From the NCBI GenBank assembly GCA_031841125.1, contig CM063113.1, forward strand, positions 23,581,312 through 23,645,311: a DNA stretch of 64,000 nucleotides, read 5' to 3'. This document shows positions 34,950 to 47,500 of this stretch, piece after piece. This DNA is from Acanthococcus lagerstroemiae. Taxonomy: Eukaryota > Arthropoda > Insecta > Hemiptera > Eriococcidae. Every line of letters begins with the position of its first letter. The stretch's first letter is position 1. The notes beneath the pieces were generated by a model. The model was not told the origin of the DNA and made no database searches. It saw only the letters and a program-made list of their open reading frames with translations. Both the position numbers and the translations under genes were made by a program.

Positions 34950-35660
34950 CTCGAGTAAACAGTGCTCAACAAGACAAATTTTCTATCAACAAACGAAAAT
35001 GCAAAACGAAGTTTAGACGACATCGAAATCGAAAACGTGGACCAATTCAATTATTTAGGTCAAACGCTGGCAATTCACAATAAATTTGATGCTGAGATAA
35101 GTAAGCGTATAAGAAACGGGTGGAAAAGCTTTTCGGCTCTCAAATACGTTTTTAATAGTAAAATAGGACTACAAACAAAGATCAAAATTTTCGATAGCAG
35201 TGTGACTCCGTGCTTAACTTACGGAGCCCAGACTTGGGCCCTGACTAGATCTCAATTGAACAGATTGCAAGTAACTCAAAACTAATGGTAAGAACATCCT
35301 CAACATTAGATCCAGAGACAAGGTCAAAAACACAAAGCTATACGCAATGACCCAAGGGGAAACGATCACATACAAAGTCAAAAAAGTGAAATTCAGATAC
35401 GCAGTCAGGGAAAAGCACGACAAATGGCATAAAAGACTGACTGATTGGACTCCTTACGGAAGAACAAGGAAGAAGGAAAGACCAGCAATCAGGTGGCGAG
35501 ACGAAATTGACAGGAGAGTTGGGACAACGTGGGGAAGGGTGGCACAGAACCGAGATACATGGGAAAGGTAGGGGAGGCCTATGCCCACAAGTTGGGCGAG
35601 TTGTAACGATTATGTACAATCCAAGGCTGTAATATAAATAAATAAATAAATAAGACTTCC
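34950..35660 (+). mobile_element. RTE-like LINE, C-terminal RT end and 3' tail
   Basis: The frame at 34,962-35,285 contains VDQFNYLGQTL, EISKRIRNGWKSF and LTYGAQTWALT, typical of the RT end of RTE-group elements. The frame at 35,347-35,571 continues with KWHKRLTDWTPYG, RPAIRWRDEI and TWGRVAQNRDTW. The remaining reading gives GEAYAHKLG in another frame, and the copy ends in a (AATA)n tail at about 35,632-35,655. It is 5'-truncated and frameshifted. Confidence 0.8.
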
Positions 35661-38490
35661 CCATCGGCAACAATAACGTTTGAAGCATTTTGAGGTACCA
35701 GAAATTTATTCTCTGGGAGGGACATGGCTCTCATAGCTCTCATAGCCCTCTCCGTCTAGAGTCCAGTTTGTTCGCGATATATGTAATTTTCAAACTAGGA
35801 TTCTCGATGAAAGTTCTGTACGCTATTCGTGGCTGAGAAACCGACGATATAATCGTATAGTGCGGCTGTGCCATGGTGGATATTTAGAGCGTTTTGAAAA
35901 GTACGTTACAAAGGGGTAGCCAAGCGTTAATTTCCTGCCTTTCTACTTATTTACGTCTTTCGTATGTAGCATCTACTTATTATATTGTTCTCTCAGCGTA
36001 TTCTCCATTTACGAAGCTCAGTTAGCGTGTACCTACCTGGTACCTAGCTGCCATGCAGCGGCGTACCAGACGTGCCCCTCTTGCCCGCGAATTCGTTAGT
36101 AAAAAGAAAATGCGTATGTATGGTAAATGTGTACATAAATCTACTTACCTATGAAATGTGACATCAAATCGGTCGAAGACTTTAGAGATTCGACGTCCGG
36201 CGTCTTTCGGTGAAATATTTCATCGAATTATTGTGCGGTCAGTAGGCACGCGACGCGACGCCATTTATTATACAGTTGACATCGATTCGAAACGGGCGCA
36301 TTACTGATGCAGGAAGACCCGAGCTACATTTTAGAGGGTTTGGAGAAAGCGAAGGAATGCTTGCTGACTTCGGATTTGGAATTCGATCTGAAACAGATAA
36401 GATAGTGCACATTGATACCGCATACTTGGAAACGAGGTAGCGAACCAACTGACAGGAAGTGAAAAGGAATGGTGTCATCGTATCCTTGAGTGCAAAAATC
36501 ATGAGGCACCTAGTAATCAGGCACCTCAATTTGGATGGAATGTGTCAGTTGCAGATGCGTATTTAGCGGGAGGAGCATCAGGACCTGCCCAACTTCAGAA
36601 ATATCAGGGAAAATCTACACTCTTCAACAGCGTGCAGAAGATGAAAACAAACTGGTACTTTACCAGGAAACCATTGTGGTTTTCACAATTTCTTCATGTG
36701 CCCGACCACCATTAAAAAAAAATCCTAGACACGCGAGAATGAACGTTGTTAGTCGTTACAAGTCCGCAAAGAATATTTACTAAATTTAAGAAAATTGCAA
36801 AAAATAAATAAATAAATTTAAAACTACCGGATTTGAACACAGGTCATCATGAGGTCACAATGTATACTGGTGAAGGCATGGGTGAGCGATATTAGATTAG
36901 ACCGCCTGCAGTTAGCGAGGAAATGAATCATTGTTCTCCAGAAACTAAAAATATTAAGGGGGCATTTACGTTCTTGTTACGACTTCCCCATTCCCCTTAT
37001 AATACTCAGTTGATACATATGCAGTAGAGAATAGGCAGTAAGTTCACAAAGCAGGAACATAGAAATTTAGGGAAAGGCGACTTTTGTCCACGACGATAGA
37101 CATCTTGTCTATGATAAAAGTACTGATATCTGATATCCACGACTATGGACGAAACAGCTTCAAGAATTTTCTTTTCCATGGAGTTTTTTAAAATTGCGCG
37201 ATCACATGTGCTAATAACTGCGATCTGGCACCAGGATTGTCTTCGAAGATCAAAACTGTACAGTATTGCTATATGCTGTGCTGAAAAATATACGTGTAAG
37301 AGACTTATCTTTGCACCAGTCAAAGATTGACCATGACAATGCAAGGTTGCCATTTTTTTCAAGAATGATTTTCCATTACGTTTCTAGGTCAATTTTTCCA
37401 TGACTTTTTCTTTAGGAGTTATGGATTTTGACAAGACTTTTTCTCCTCATGATCCTGATCATGACGCTAGCAAGAAAAAAGTACATGACTTAGATATTTT
37501 CTAAAAGGGGACACGTTTTCCTTTTTTTAAGCGTAATTATTCACTGACAATAAATTTTGATAGAATATAAGTCATAAACCCAGTTTGAAAGAATCAAAAT
37601 TCCATGATACAAAATTTAAAAAAATATAACAGGTACTGAGATAAGAAGGTAACATCCCCAACGATAGACACCCCCTTATGCTATTTCCATTTAAAAGATG
37701 GTAACCTTCGAGTACCTGTACAGTGTACATATTACATATACAAGTATGGAGTATGGAGAGTCATTACTCTATTTGAAGCACAGGGTTCCGAAGTGATACA
37801 TAGAGCGCGCTGTTTTGAGAGCTTAAGACCCCATCATCGTTATCAGCCAGATGGTTCTTAGTGTTCGTTAATTCGGATTTCACATTTGCTATTCGAACTA
37901 CTCCTTCTACACTCCAGAAAACTAGAAATGATCGTTCATCATTTCTAATTATTCTCTTCGATCACATTATACCTATTTTACAATTTCTTGAATAATATTC
38001 GCATTCCTTTCTTATTTATCATCAATTTTCATTATTTTATACTTCTGTCTTCTAACAAAGTAATTATTAGAGAAAAAATGATATTCCTCCAATACCGACA
38101 GTGAGAAAAATTCAATTATGAGAATTATCCTGACCTGAAAGGCAGAAATCCTTTGGAATAATAATTTGTAAGAATACGAATTCATCACGTGATAAAATGA
38201 AAGATGCCTTTCGCTCTTAGAACAGCGCCTTCTATGTCACTTGCCCTAAAGTACGCATTGGCTCTCAATACTCGTATATGTATGCTCGAAGATGGTAACT
38301 GTTTTGTCCGATGAATTGGCGGATCGGTGGAATTTATCGTGGATGTTACTGTGTAGCCTAAAATACCCCCCCCCCCAAAAAAAAGAGCGTGTTGTAGGTG
38401 ATAACCTCATCGGGTACATCGGGTATAATATTGTCCGGATCGCGATTCAGCTTGTACATTCCAACTTCTCCTACTTGCTACTTGCTAAGC
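35661..38490. other. Mostly unique AT-rich stretch
   Basis: No recognised genes. A possible B-box-like GTGTTCAAATCCGG on the minus strand near 36,840 next to an (AAAT)n run has no convincing A box. Confidence 0.35.
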
Positions 38491-39249
38491 TTTCAGCCTC
38501 TATCAACTTCGTGTAAAATTTCAAAATTAACGGAGGGATTGAATTCCTGACTGGAGGAAAGTAGATGGGCAGCGAAATGCAACTTTTCGACTTCGGAATT
38601 CAGCCAAGCCCATTCATGCTCGTGTATACTATGGCCTAAGTTACGACCTGTTTGTTCTACATAAAAGCAATAAGCATCTTTAGAGTTAGAGTAGCTGAAT
38701 CTGTAAATTACAATTTTCACCACCGGAAAACTTGGTTTTTGGTTTAGAGAAAATTGACTTAGTAGGGTAGAATAAAAGGCTGGTGAGAGATTGTAGCTTT
38801 TGAGAACACGGCCTAAATGTAATGAACAGGTACTGAGGAAAGGCAGGGTTACCCATTTTCTATTTAAAGCAATACGTTTATGAGTAGTGGTGAGTTGGAG
38901 AGCTCGAGATTTGAGTTTCCAACATGGTTGAGTGCTGCAGTGTATCTGATGTTCCGCGTTTCATTATGAAATTTGGAAGGGGAGGGGGTGGAAATAAGAA
39001 GATGAATCATGAAGGAGAAGGTAGACATTTTGTGGGAGAGGTGGTGGAATAATGAGTTATGTACGGTTGTGGTAGCACAAGTTGGTTTCTTATACATATG
39101 AAACTGATTTTTTGGGCGGTAAATCTCGATAGAGAGTCCAGAAAATTGATAGATGAACCACCAATTTCAACAATGAATTTGATGGATGCGTATTTGGAGT
39201 TTAGAAGGTCAAGGAATTTGGAAAATTTTTCATAATTTATCGCAAGAAG

Positions 39250-39778
39250 AAATCTTAACAGGTTATGAGCTTCACGCATTAGAAAAAAGAAGGGAAATAA
39301 CAGTTGGAATGTTCGTATATGACCTTATTCATGGAAATATTCAGGATGAAAAATTGTTAGGAAAAATCAACTTTGGGGTTCCAAAAATCAATTCTAGGCA
39401 AAAGATAATTTTTCCACTACATCCCGATATCGAACGGCCAAAATGGAATTTTTTCCTATGAATAACATAATGAGAATTACTGGAAAATTCCTTGGACTAT
39501 GAGCAGAGGTTGACATATTGATACCGACAGGTCAAAGTTTAAGTGGCGTTTGGAGGGACCTTGGGGGGAGGGAGGGCTGATGCACCTGTACCAATTTTTT
39601 CTTCTTTCGTTTTTTGTTTTATTTTGTTTTATTTTCATTTTTATTTTTTCGACAAGTCTATGCTTTCTTTTTTGTTTTCCCCTTACTCACAGTTTGTAAT
39701 AATAATTAAGAACGGTCTCCTCTATAATTGGCCAGTGGCTGTTGAGGGGACCTTAAATAAATAAAATAAAATAAGTAC
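39250..39778 (+). mobile_element. LINE 3' end inserted in the Penelope-like element
   Basis: The plus-strand frame (to 39,461) reads LEKRREITVGMFVYDLIHG, LLGKINFGVP and then a terminal SR-K-IFPLHPD-like stretch, the conserved end of ORF2 in several LINE groups. A 3' UTR with a T-rich segment follows, ending GGGGACCTTAAATAAATAAA with an (AAAT)n-like tail at 39,757-39,776. It separates the Penelope CVDDIL motif from its downstream LDLLNS motif. The exact 5' junction is uncertain by about 30 bp. Confidence 0.65.
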
Positions 39779-39927
39779 ATTTCCACATGCATATAATATA
39801 TCGTCCACACAGTGATACCATTAAAAAATATGAACTCCCAACGGCCAGGGCATTAGTTTCCAGTAGATTCATAAAAACTTCGGCCATCAGAGGTGCGATG
39901 GAGGAGCCCATTTGCAAACCATCCGCA

Positions 39928-41390
39928 CAGAGACAAAATTAGACTTCCAGTTTGAGATGGTGGAGAAGGAAAATTTGCAGACAAACATCTTTGAAAACTA
40001 AAAATTCGCCGACAAAATTTTATTTAAATTCGAAAATTTGCCGATTTTTTAATTGAAACAATAACAAACAAAGGAATGTTCTTAGAAAATGAAAAATTTA
40101 AATAAACAGTTTAAAAATTTTCCGACTGCTACATTATTGGGGGTGTTTCACCCCCATACAGTTTTGTCCCTGCAAATGCAGATGAAAACCTTATCCCCCA
40201 AGCACTCACACCTGCGCACATGAGCATACACTAGTCTGGGAGGGTAAGGTGGAAGGATATTAGGAATACTTGAGAGGAACACACGACTTCCTTTACACAT
40301 TAAGGTGGTCGTTATTTACTCTTGGTGATATTTTTTTCTGAATTCTCTCTGATTCGTCTCCTAAATTGGTTCCAATTAAATCAAATAAATAAATAAAAAT
40401 AAATAAAAAAAAACTACAAAGTTTTAGATCGATCGGATTAGGGCAATCCGTGCCATAAGCACCCTACCCTTTCGTTCCTATGGGAAAAACACATAGAGTT
40501 TTGACTTTGTTCCAGACTAAATTTCCCTCCTACATTCACCAGGACGAAAGTCCGTAAACAACTCTGTATGGGGGGGGGGGTGGAGAAAGGGGAAAATACC
40601 TCGGGCCCGGACTTTCAGGAGGACCCGATATTTTCAAAAGGCCCAAATTTCAACGCTCATGGCTACATCATACTGTACTACAAATCAGCAGTCACTCCTT
40701 ACACGATGAAAGAAACCTCTTATCCCGTAGCTTATAATTTTTTCCCATCTGACAAGAGAAAAAAATGAACTGGAAGGAAGGGGCCCGTAGAAATCCCCCC
40801 CCCCCAGGTTCTCCTTGTTTTCTCTCTACGAGGCTGCCCGTAAATTAAACAACAGAACATATTTGCTATCGGATTCAGCTCGTAACATTGAAAAATAAGT
40901 CTTTTTCTTTCAACTTTTAGATTTTAATAAAATGTTCGACTTTCTCAAATTTCAGGCTCTAGGTCAAACAGAGAATTTCGTAAAAACAGAATAGTCCTTG
41001 AAATTCGAAATTTAACGTTTGCTACCGACTTTCAGATTTTCGAAATGTTTTCCACATTTTAGCTTTGTTTCAACCTTTCAGATAACGTTTGATACTCAGC
41101 TTGAAACCTTCGGCTTTTGACTGACTAGTCTCTGACAGGAGTCCAGGGTACTTCATTTTCAGAAACGAGATATGACTTTCAGTTTGGGAAGGCGGAGAAG
41201 AGAAATTTGCCGACAAATATTTTTTAAAAACTAAAAATTCGCCGACTAAATTTTAAGAAAAAATAAACAAACAAACAAATAAATAAGCATTCATACAAAA
41301 TGAAAAATTCAACAGAACAGTTTCAAAACTAGCCGACTGCAAATTATTGGGGGTGTTTCAACCCCACACCTCCTTATAATTTCGCCCCTT
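39928..41390 (+). mobile_element. Composite hAT-like element, copy 2, perfect 8-bp target duplication
   Basis: It is organised A1 (39,928-40,172), core, A2 (41,160-41,390), like copy 1. The ends are CAGAGACAAAATT and AATTTCGCCCCTT. CATCCGCA is duplicated exactly at 39,920-39,927 and 41,391-41,398. Removing the element with one copy of the duplication rejoins the Penelope RT reading frame through the motif-B region (KYAD then GLQMG). The core carries its own nested MITE at 40,559-40,837; without it this copy is about 1.18 kb. No coding frame. Confidence 0.85.
40559..40837. mobile_element. hAT-like MITE (279 bp) nested in the composite core
   Basis: Relative to copy 1 of the composite core, this segment is an insertion flanked by TCCGTAAA (40,551-40,558) and CCCGTAAA (40,838-40,845). 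It starts CAACTCTGTATGG with a long G-run and ends CTCTACGAGGCTG after a C-run. The interior (CCCGGACTTTCAGGAGG, TTTCAACGCTCATGG, TTTTTTCCCATCTGACAAGA) matches the element at 53,264-53,544. Confidence 0.75.
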
Positions 41391-41865
41391 CATCCGCATA
41401 TTTATTAATCTTATTGTCAAACTGGTAAATACTCTAGTCTACCCAGTGCCTTAGCAACTCTTTAAATTCCTGAGCATAGGAATCGGAGATGGAGGAATCT
41501 TTCAGAATTTGATCGATGCGTGCCAAGGTGGGAGTAAGAGGGACTTTAGTACAGAGAGCAGTGACATCAAGAGACAAAGAAAGTGTTTGGCGGAGGGTCA
41601 GTGAGTTAGATTTTATGGATCAGTTTCCACTGAGAACTGTGAATGGAAGTTGATGTTCCTTTTGAACCAAGCGTCTAAAATCTTACATTAAATGTAAGCG
41701 AGAAAGGAAATATAGGATACAACAGGACAAATAGAAAAATTGGCTTCATGTAGCTTAGGAAGGCCCTAAATCCGAGGAACTTTAGGATTCATAACAAATA
41801 ACTTAAATTTAATTTGGTCCGGAATCACAAAATGAGAATTCCTGATTTTGCTTCTACCGTCTGTA

Positions 41866-42685
41866 CAGGGGCGAAACTACAGGAGTGTGTGGGAGGTTGA
41901 CCCCCAAATTTGGCAGTCGGCAAATTTTGAAACTGTTCATTTAAATTATTCATTTTTTATAAATATTTGTTTGTTTTTGTTTTTTTCAATTGAAAAATAT
42001 TTCGATTAAAAAATTGGCAAATTTATATATTTTTTAAATTTTGCTAGCGAACTTTCAGTTTTCAAAAAATATTTGTCGGCAAATCTTTCTTCTCCACCTT
42101 CTCAAACTGAAAGTCAAATTTTGTTTCTCAAAATGGAGCACCCTGGACTCCTGTCAGAGACTAGCCAGTCAAAAGCCGAAGGTTTCAATCTGGGTATCAA
42201 ACATTATTTGAAAGGTTGAAACAAAGCTGAAATGTGGAAGACATTTCGAAAACCTGAAAGTCGGTAGCATACGTTGAATTTCGAATTTCAATGACTATTT
42301 TGTTTTTACTAAATTCTCTGTTTGACGTACAGCCTGAAATTTGGGAAAGTTGACATTTTATTAAAATCTAGAAGTTGAAAGCAAAAGACTTATTTGCCAA
42401 TGTCACAAGCTGAATCCGATAGCAAATGTTCTATTGTTTAATTTACAGGCTTTGGTCCTGGTGAATATAGGGGGGAAATTTAGTCTGGAACGAAAGTCAA
42501 AACTTCGAGTGTTTTTCTTATAAGATCGAAAGGGAGCTTGTGGCACGGATTACATATTCTTATCAAATTAACCTAAAACTTTGTAGCAAGTTTTTATTTA
42601 TTTATTTATTTTGTTTGAATTTATTGGAACCAGTTTGGGAAACGGATCACAGGAAATTCAGGAAAAAATATCACTAAGAATGAAG
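41866..42685 (-). mobile_element. Composite element, inverted, one end only
   Basis: It starts CAGGGGCGAAACTACAGG, the inverted A2 end, and runs through A2 (to about 42,130) and most of the core. It loses similarity near 42,685, so the first part of the core and A1 are missing. It interrupts the Penelope-like element between its ADK-type motif and its PKLHE motif. Confidence 0.7.
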
Positions 42686-43290
42686 CATTGCACGAAACTA
42701 GAAAATCTTCAATTCATTTCCTATAATCAAGTTAAGTCACAATGACTACGGAGTGGCTTCATCAGCTTTGGTGATAATGATGCTATGGTGCTTAACCTTC
42801 TGATTAACTGATTTAATAGTGGTGATTTTGCAGCGTGGCGATTCTGTAAAAGGGAGGAGGGGCTTCAGAATGTCATATATTAGTTCGATTAGGCTCCTTG
42901 ATAGCTAGGCTGAAACCAGCAACGAGGTTATCTATGGCTTTCTTCATTTTTATAGGCGGGATCGCGGGTATAAGACCTTTCTTCTAGCATCTCATGCTTA
43001 ACACGATTATAGATGACCTCAGTGAAATGAACTAAACGTGGATGAAAGTTCAATGACGGTCCCTGATTGGAAGCAGTGTTCGGCTAGACTGCGAGTAAAT
43101 AAATAAATTTGAACAGTTTCTTTTGTTTGGACATCTTATAACAGACAACACTTTCTAATACCAGTTTTCATTATAACACGACCTTTCAATAGCATGTAGA
43201 TCCATTGTAAGCTTTAGATGGCACATCATGGTGAGACGAGTGGAAACCTCTTTCTTGCCATATTATTTTTTCAGTTCAAAGTAAAGCCAT

Positions 43291-44580
43291 TCGTTGATAG
43301 CCCAACATATCCTAACGTCTGGTGAACTGTCACTAAGTTGGTTTAGTTGCATCGACAGTTGGCATTAAATGCTACTTCGAGTTGGACAACTCCGCCGCGT
43401 GGATTCCTCCAAGAGTGACCTGAGTTCACACGCTCACAGTCATTTCTTCTAAAATACAAAAAAAAAAAAAATCATTCGTTTAACCGTGAACTTGCTGGGC
43501 AGTGTCAGTTTGTCATCACTCATCAGTCTTCACACATCAGCGAGACGGAGGCCTCCTGCTGTCTTTGTTCGAAAACCTAGGCACTTTGACTAATGCAGTG
43601 CGGAGAGCCGAAGACCAGCGCCATGATTCATACAATCGATACAGTGGCCGCACGCCACGGCCTGTAGTAATCGAATATATAAACCTGGTCATTATCATTG
43701 CCGGCTAAATGCTCGACTGCGTAATCCAACACACCAAGTCGTCATCATGGCAGTCCGAAAAAGAAAAAATTGGATAACCACTCCGCCTATACATCACTGA
43801 CGACCGGATTTTCGCTCGATAAATGCTACATCCTGCGAACGCAGCACCAAGGAACTTCGTCTTCTCCCTTCATTTTCGTACACCTCTTTTTTGATAATCT
43901 TTTCAAATGAAAATTTCCGCCGATTGTCATCGCATCGGCCGTATGTTACTCTGCTGGCGTTTACTTATTCGTCTCGAGGTCAACAAACGATTCATTTGTG
44001 GGCCCGATGCCATGACTGTATACAGCGACAAAGATTTATGCATTCGCGTTTATCGACTTCGAATTAATTTGTTTAATTTCGAAAAGAATGATATAATTAA
44101 GGTTTATTGTTGTATGATGTAAGTGCTCCGCGGCACTGCTGTCGTCGTTACGTCGATTTCCCATGAAATTTAGGTCACTTTGCTGAAAGACATCGGGGAC
44201 ATTCGATCCTTTCCGGATGGGAGAATTCGCTACCAAAGCGCATATATTCACTTATTCAGTGCGCTATGTATAATAGGCAGCTCACTCCACTGATTTCTGC
44301 TCATCAGACTTTATCGGTGGGAGCGATAGCTGCGTGCAGGCCGGCATAGAGGGAGTCCCAGACCCGCGACAGCGCCCAGAGAGAGTGCTAGACCCTGCAA
44401 CAGTGGCAGCCTTCTTGAAAAACAACACATCTTTGACGCCTTTGGAGAAAAAAAGTTTTTAAGATGTCTCTCCAGAAAAAGCGTCGAATCGGACATAGAG
44501 CTCTCTGGCACTATCTACAGGTAGACTTCAGGTAACACTGAATAAGTTCCTTCTCCTTATGAGATCATCGTGGTCCCCAC
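43291..44580. other. Unique stretch, no gene recognised
   Basis: CpG-richer sequence lies at about 43,780-44,260. Short frames (for example 43,502-43,708 and 43,907-44,122 plus) have no recognisable domains. The left limit of the following LINE is uncertain, so 44,300-44,580 may be part of its 5' UTR. Confidence 0.35.
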
Positions 44581-44589
44581 GGTCCATAT

Positions 44590-47500
44590 ACTAGAACGAA
44601 AATAGAGTAACTATAGCTGGTGCGTCGCTGATGGGGTCTTTTAGGACCAGAAGATCAACGATATGGATCAATACAGTAGGAAAGCCAACCTGTTCAATCA
44701 TGGGATACAAACTGCAAACGAAGAAAGTACGAGAGAGACCTGGTGAAGCTACTGTTGGCGGAACTGAATTACGAAATCTGTGCGGCGCATAGACTCCACT
44801 CCGGAGTCAGGATGCCCGCGACTAAACAACTACGACTGAAGACGTGAACTGCTGGCGGAGGCAAAGAGGAGAGAACTCAACAGCTTAGACCTGGACCTGG
44901 GCGGGCAGCTCCCAGTCTTTGTTGACGAACATTTCACGAGAGACCAAGGAGCTTCTCATAAGAAGCTGGCGACGGCAAGGTCCTGATCCGCGAATGCGCA
45001 AATGGACCTGCGATGAGGGTGAAAACCTATATCAGTTGGAAAGGTACCAAGAAGCTGACGGGGCTGCGCAGCGCTTCCAGCAGAATGACGGGACCCCAAA
45101 AAGAACGTTGGACACGAGGAGTCCCGAAGTAGAGGACAAGAGGGGAGGAGCTGGAGCAAAAGTCAAGGAAGAGACTAACGGACGAAGAAAAAGAACACTG
45201 CCTATGGAGCCAGATCTCTGAGACAACGCGGGCAGAACTAAAGCCAAAGCACGCTAGACAAATTTGCAAGTCAGTAAACGGCGGTATAACCGACCGCGTA
45301 ACATGAGAGGGTACCGAGCTCCCAAACTCCTTCCCCAAGACGAAGGCAGCTATCGCAGAGAAGTAAGGCTGTAATCCCCCTAGGGATATGTACGCTTGCG
45401 TCTGATTAGTTAAAATTAGGTATTTGGACAAAACAAAAAAGAACTTCTTGGCCTTAACATCTTAAATTATAAATAACTATAGAGGTCTAGCGAATGAGGA
45501 CAGGCTCATCGAGCTCAAAGCCGCCCTCACCAAGGTAAAAGGGGACATCGTAGGCTTATCCGCGAACCGACACAAGGAAGGATCATTTCCACAGAAATCA
45601 GGGAATTTCTTTTATTTTTTGGCAAAACAAAGAGACAAAAGGGGGTGGGCTTTCTAGTAAAAAAAGGAGATGTGGTCCAAAGCGACGACATGGAATTGCA
45701 AGAATGGTATAGCCAATTAACCGAGGTTATTGAATCTACTCTGACAAGGTTTGGGAATGCGAAAAAGGAAGAAAAACACAGACGATAAGATCTCGGAGGA
45801 GTGAAAGAACACAGTCCAAAAGCGGGAAGACCTACGTCGGACGGAGGACATGTTCCCGTTACAGAGAGTAGAATGGATCAAGTTACAAAAAACAGTGAAG
45901 AAAGCCATAAGGAATGATTATAGGGCATTCGAGCGGAGAAGAGTGCAAGAAATAATAGAGAAGAATCGTGGTCCAATAAAAAGCTCACGCGAGAGCTCTG
46001 CTATGGCGAGCAACTCACTAGAGGCCTCTTGATCAAAAGAGGGTCGAGGGTGACTTGCAAGGACGACTTTCTACGACAAGCTTCCAAATTCTATGAGAAG
46101 ATTTACAGCTCACCAACAGAAGGACAAGGCAGGAGCATACACGCTACGTCCGAGGGGTGCTACGCAGCAGCCGAAGAGCCGTTCTTGACCATTCTCAGAC
46201 ATGAGTTAGAGACTGTTCTGAGAAAACTAAAAGTGAGAAAAGCGTCGCAACCTACTAAAATAGAGAACAAAACTCTGAGGAACTTTTCTGAGGTCTAGCG
46301 GAACCATTGGTCATGCTTCTCAGCAGAATCATTGTGGAGGAGGTGATTCCAAAACACTGGAAAGAGATCGAAATTATCCTTCTGTACGTACAAGAAGGGT
46401 GATAAAAATCAGCTGAATAATTACCGGCCTATTAGCCTCTCCTCCAACATGAGTAAGGTCTTCATGAAAATCCTAAATAACGAGGCATATCCCCAGCTGG
46501 ACAGCGCCCAAGCGGTCGAGGAAGCAGGCTTTAGGAAAGGCTTCCCGACGATGACCATATTCACACAATAAACCAAATAATAGAAAAAGCTAACGAATAC
46601 CAACTCGAACTTAACCTGGTTTTCGTCAATTTCTGCACAGCGTTCGATACAGTTGACCACAGATACCTGTGAAACGCGCTAAGGACCCAAGGAGTGCGCT
46701 AAAATCATTTTGGAAGAGTTTTATCGAGGAACATGCGCATATCGCCCCGTGTTTAACTTACACAGAGAGGTAAAACAAGCGAACCCCCTCCTCTTTTTCT
46801 TCTAACTTTACTCTCAACCCGAGCCCTGGAATCCGGAGCATAACTTCAGAGACGTCGGGGAGGCTGGTAGGGCTGTCTTTACCCTCTTCTAATCTTGCCG
46901 AAAAATCGGCCTAGGTCGAAATGTAGCCAGTTGCTACGTGGGCTTGAACCCGGGACCTCCGGATTCTAAGACCAGCGCGCTATCGGCTCGGCCAACCAGC
47001 CCCTGTCTATAACCTGTTCAACACACTTTTGGAAAATATATTCAAGAATCTAAATTGGGGAAACAAGGGCAACAAAATTAATGGGCAAAATCTAGATCAC
47101 CTAAGATTCGTGGATGACATCGTTTTAGTAAACGGAGACGGGGGAGTAGCAAGAGATGCACGACGGTCTGGTCGCAGAGGGCGAGAAAGCGAGGTTTCAG
47201 GTAAACATTTCTAAAACTAAAGTAATGAGCAACACGATTGGGGAAAATATCAGGATAAGAGGGGAGAATCTGGAACCAGAGAAATAAATTTCCTTCAGAG
47301 ATAAAATGGGGAAGAAAATAAGAAAAAAGATTAGTTAGGCGTGGAAAGACTACTGGGTCCTGAGATCAGTATTTAAAGGAAATCTGAATATCGCCTCAAA
47401 GAGCAAAATGCTCGAATCCTGCTCCCTACCGAACCTGACCTACGAGGGTCAGACGTGGTCACTCACCAACGCACTGACCAGAAAGCTGGTGACCGGACAA

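Larger units (their letters stand above)
38493..43290 (-). mobile_element. Penelope-like element, degraded, in pieces on the minus strand
   Basis: Reading right to left gives the normal order. At 42,690-43,100 lie FHPRLVHFTEVIYNR and IIITKADEATP (the ADK-type motif). At 41,399-41,865 lie PKLHEANFSICPVVS and LSLDVTALCTKVPL (RT motif A). At 39,779-39,919 lie ADGLQMGSSIAPLMAEVF (motif B) and CVDDIL (motif C). At 38,493-39,250 lie EKFSKFLDLLNSKYASIKF, INFLDS, a YKKPT/HHLSHK segment, and finally YVEQTGRNL with IHEHE, matching a GIY-YIG endonuclease domain. RT plus GIY-YIG defines Penelope-like elements. Stops and frameshifts show it is inactive. It is split by a LINE tail (39,250-39,778), the composite element (39,928-41,390) and an inverted composite (41,866-42,685). 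The N-terminal limit near 43,290 is approximate. Confidence 0.8.

Noticed and set aside
36820..36900. B-box-like GTGTTCAAATCCGG on the minus strand next to (AAAT)n
   Set aside because: No matching A box at tRNA spacing, so it is not called a SINE.
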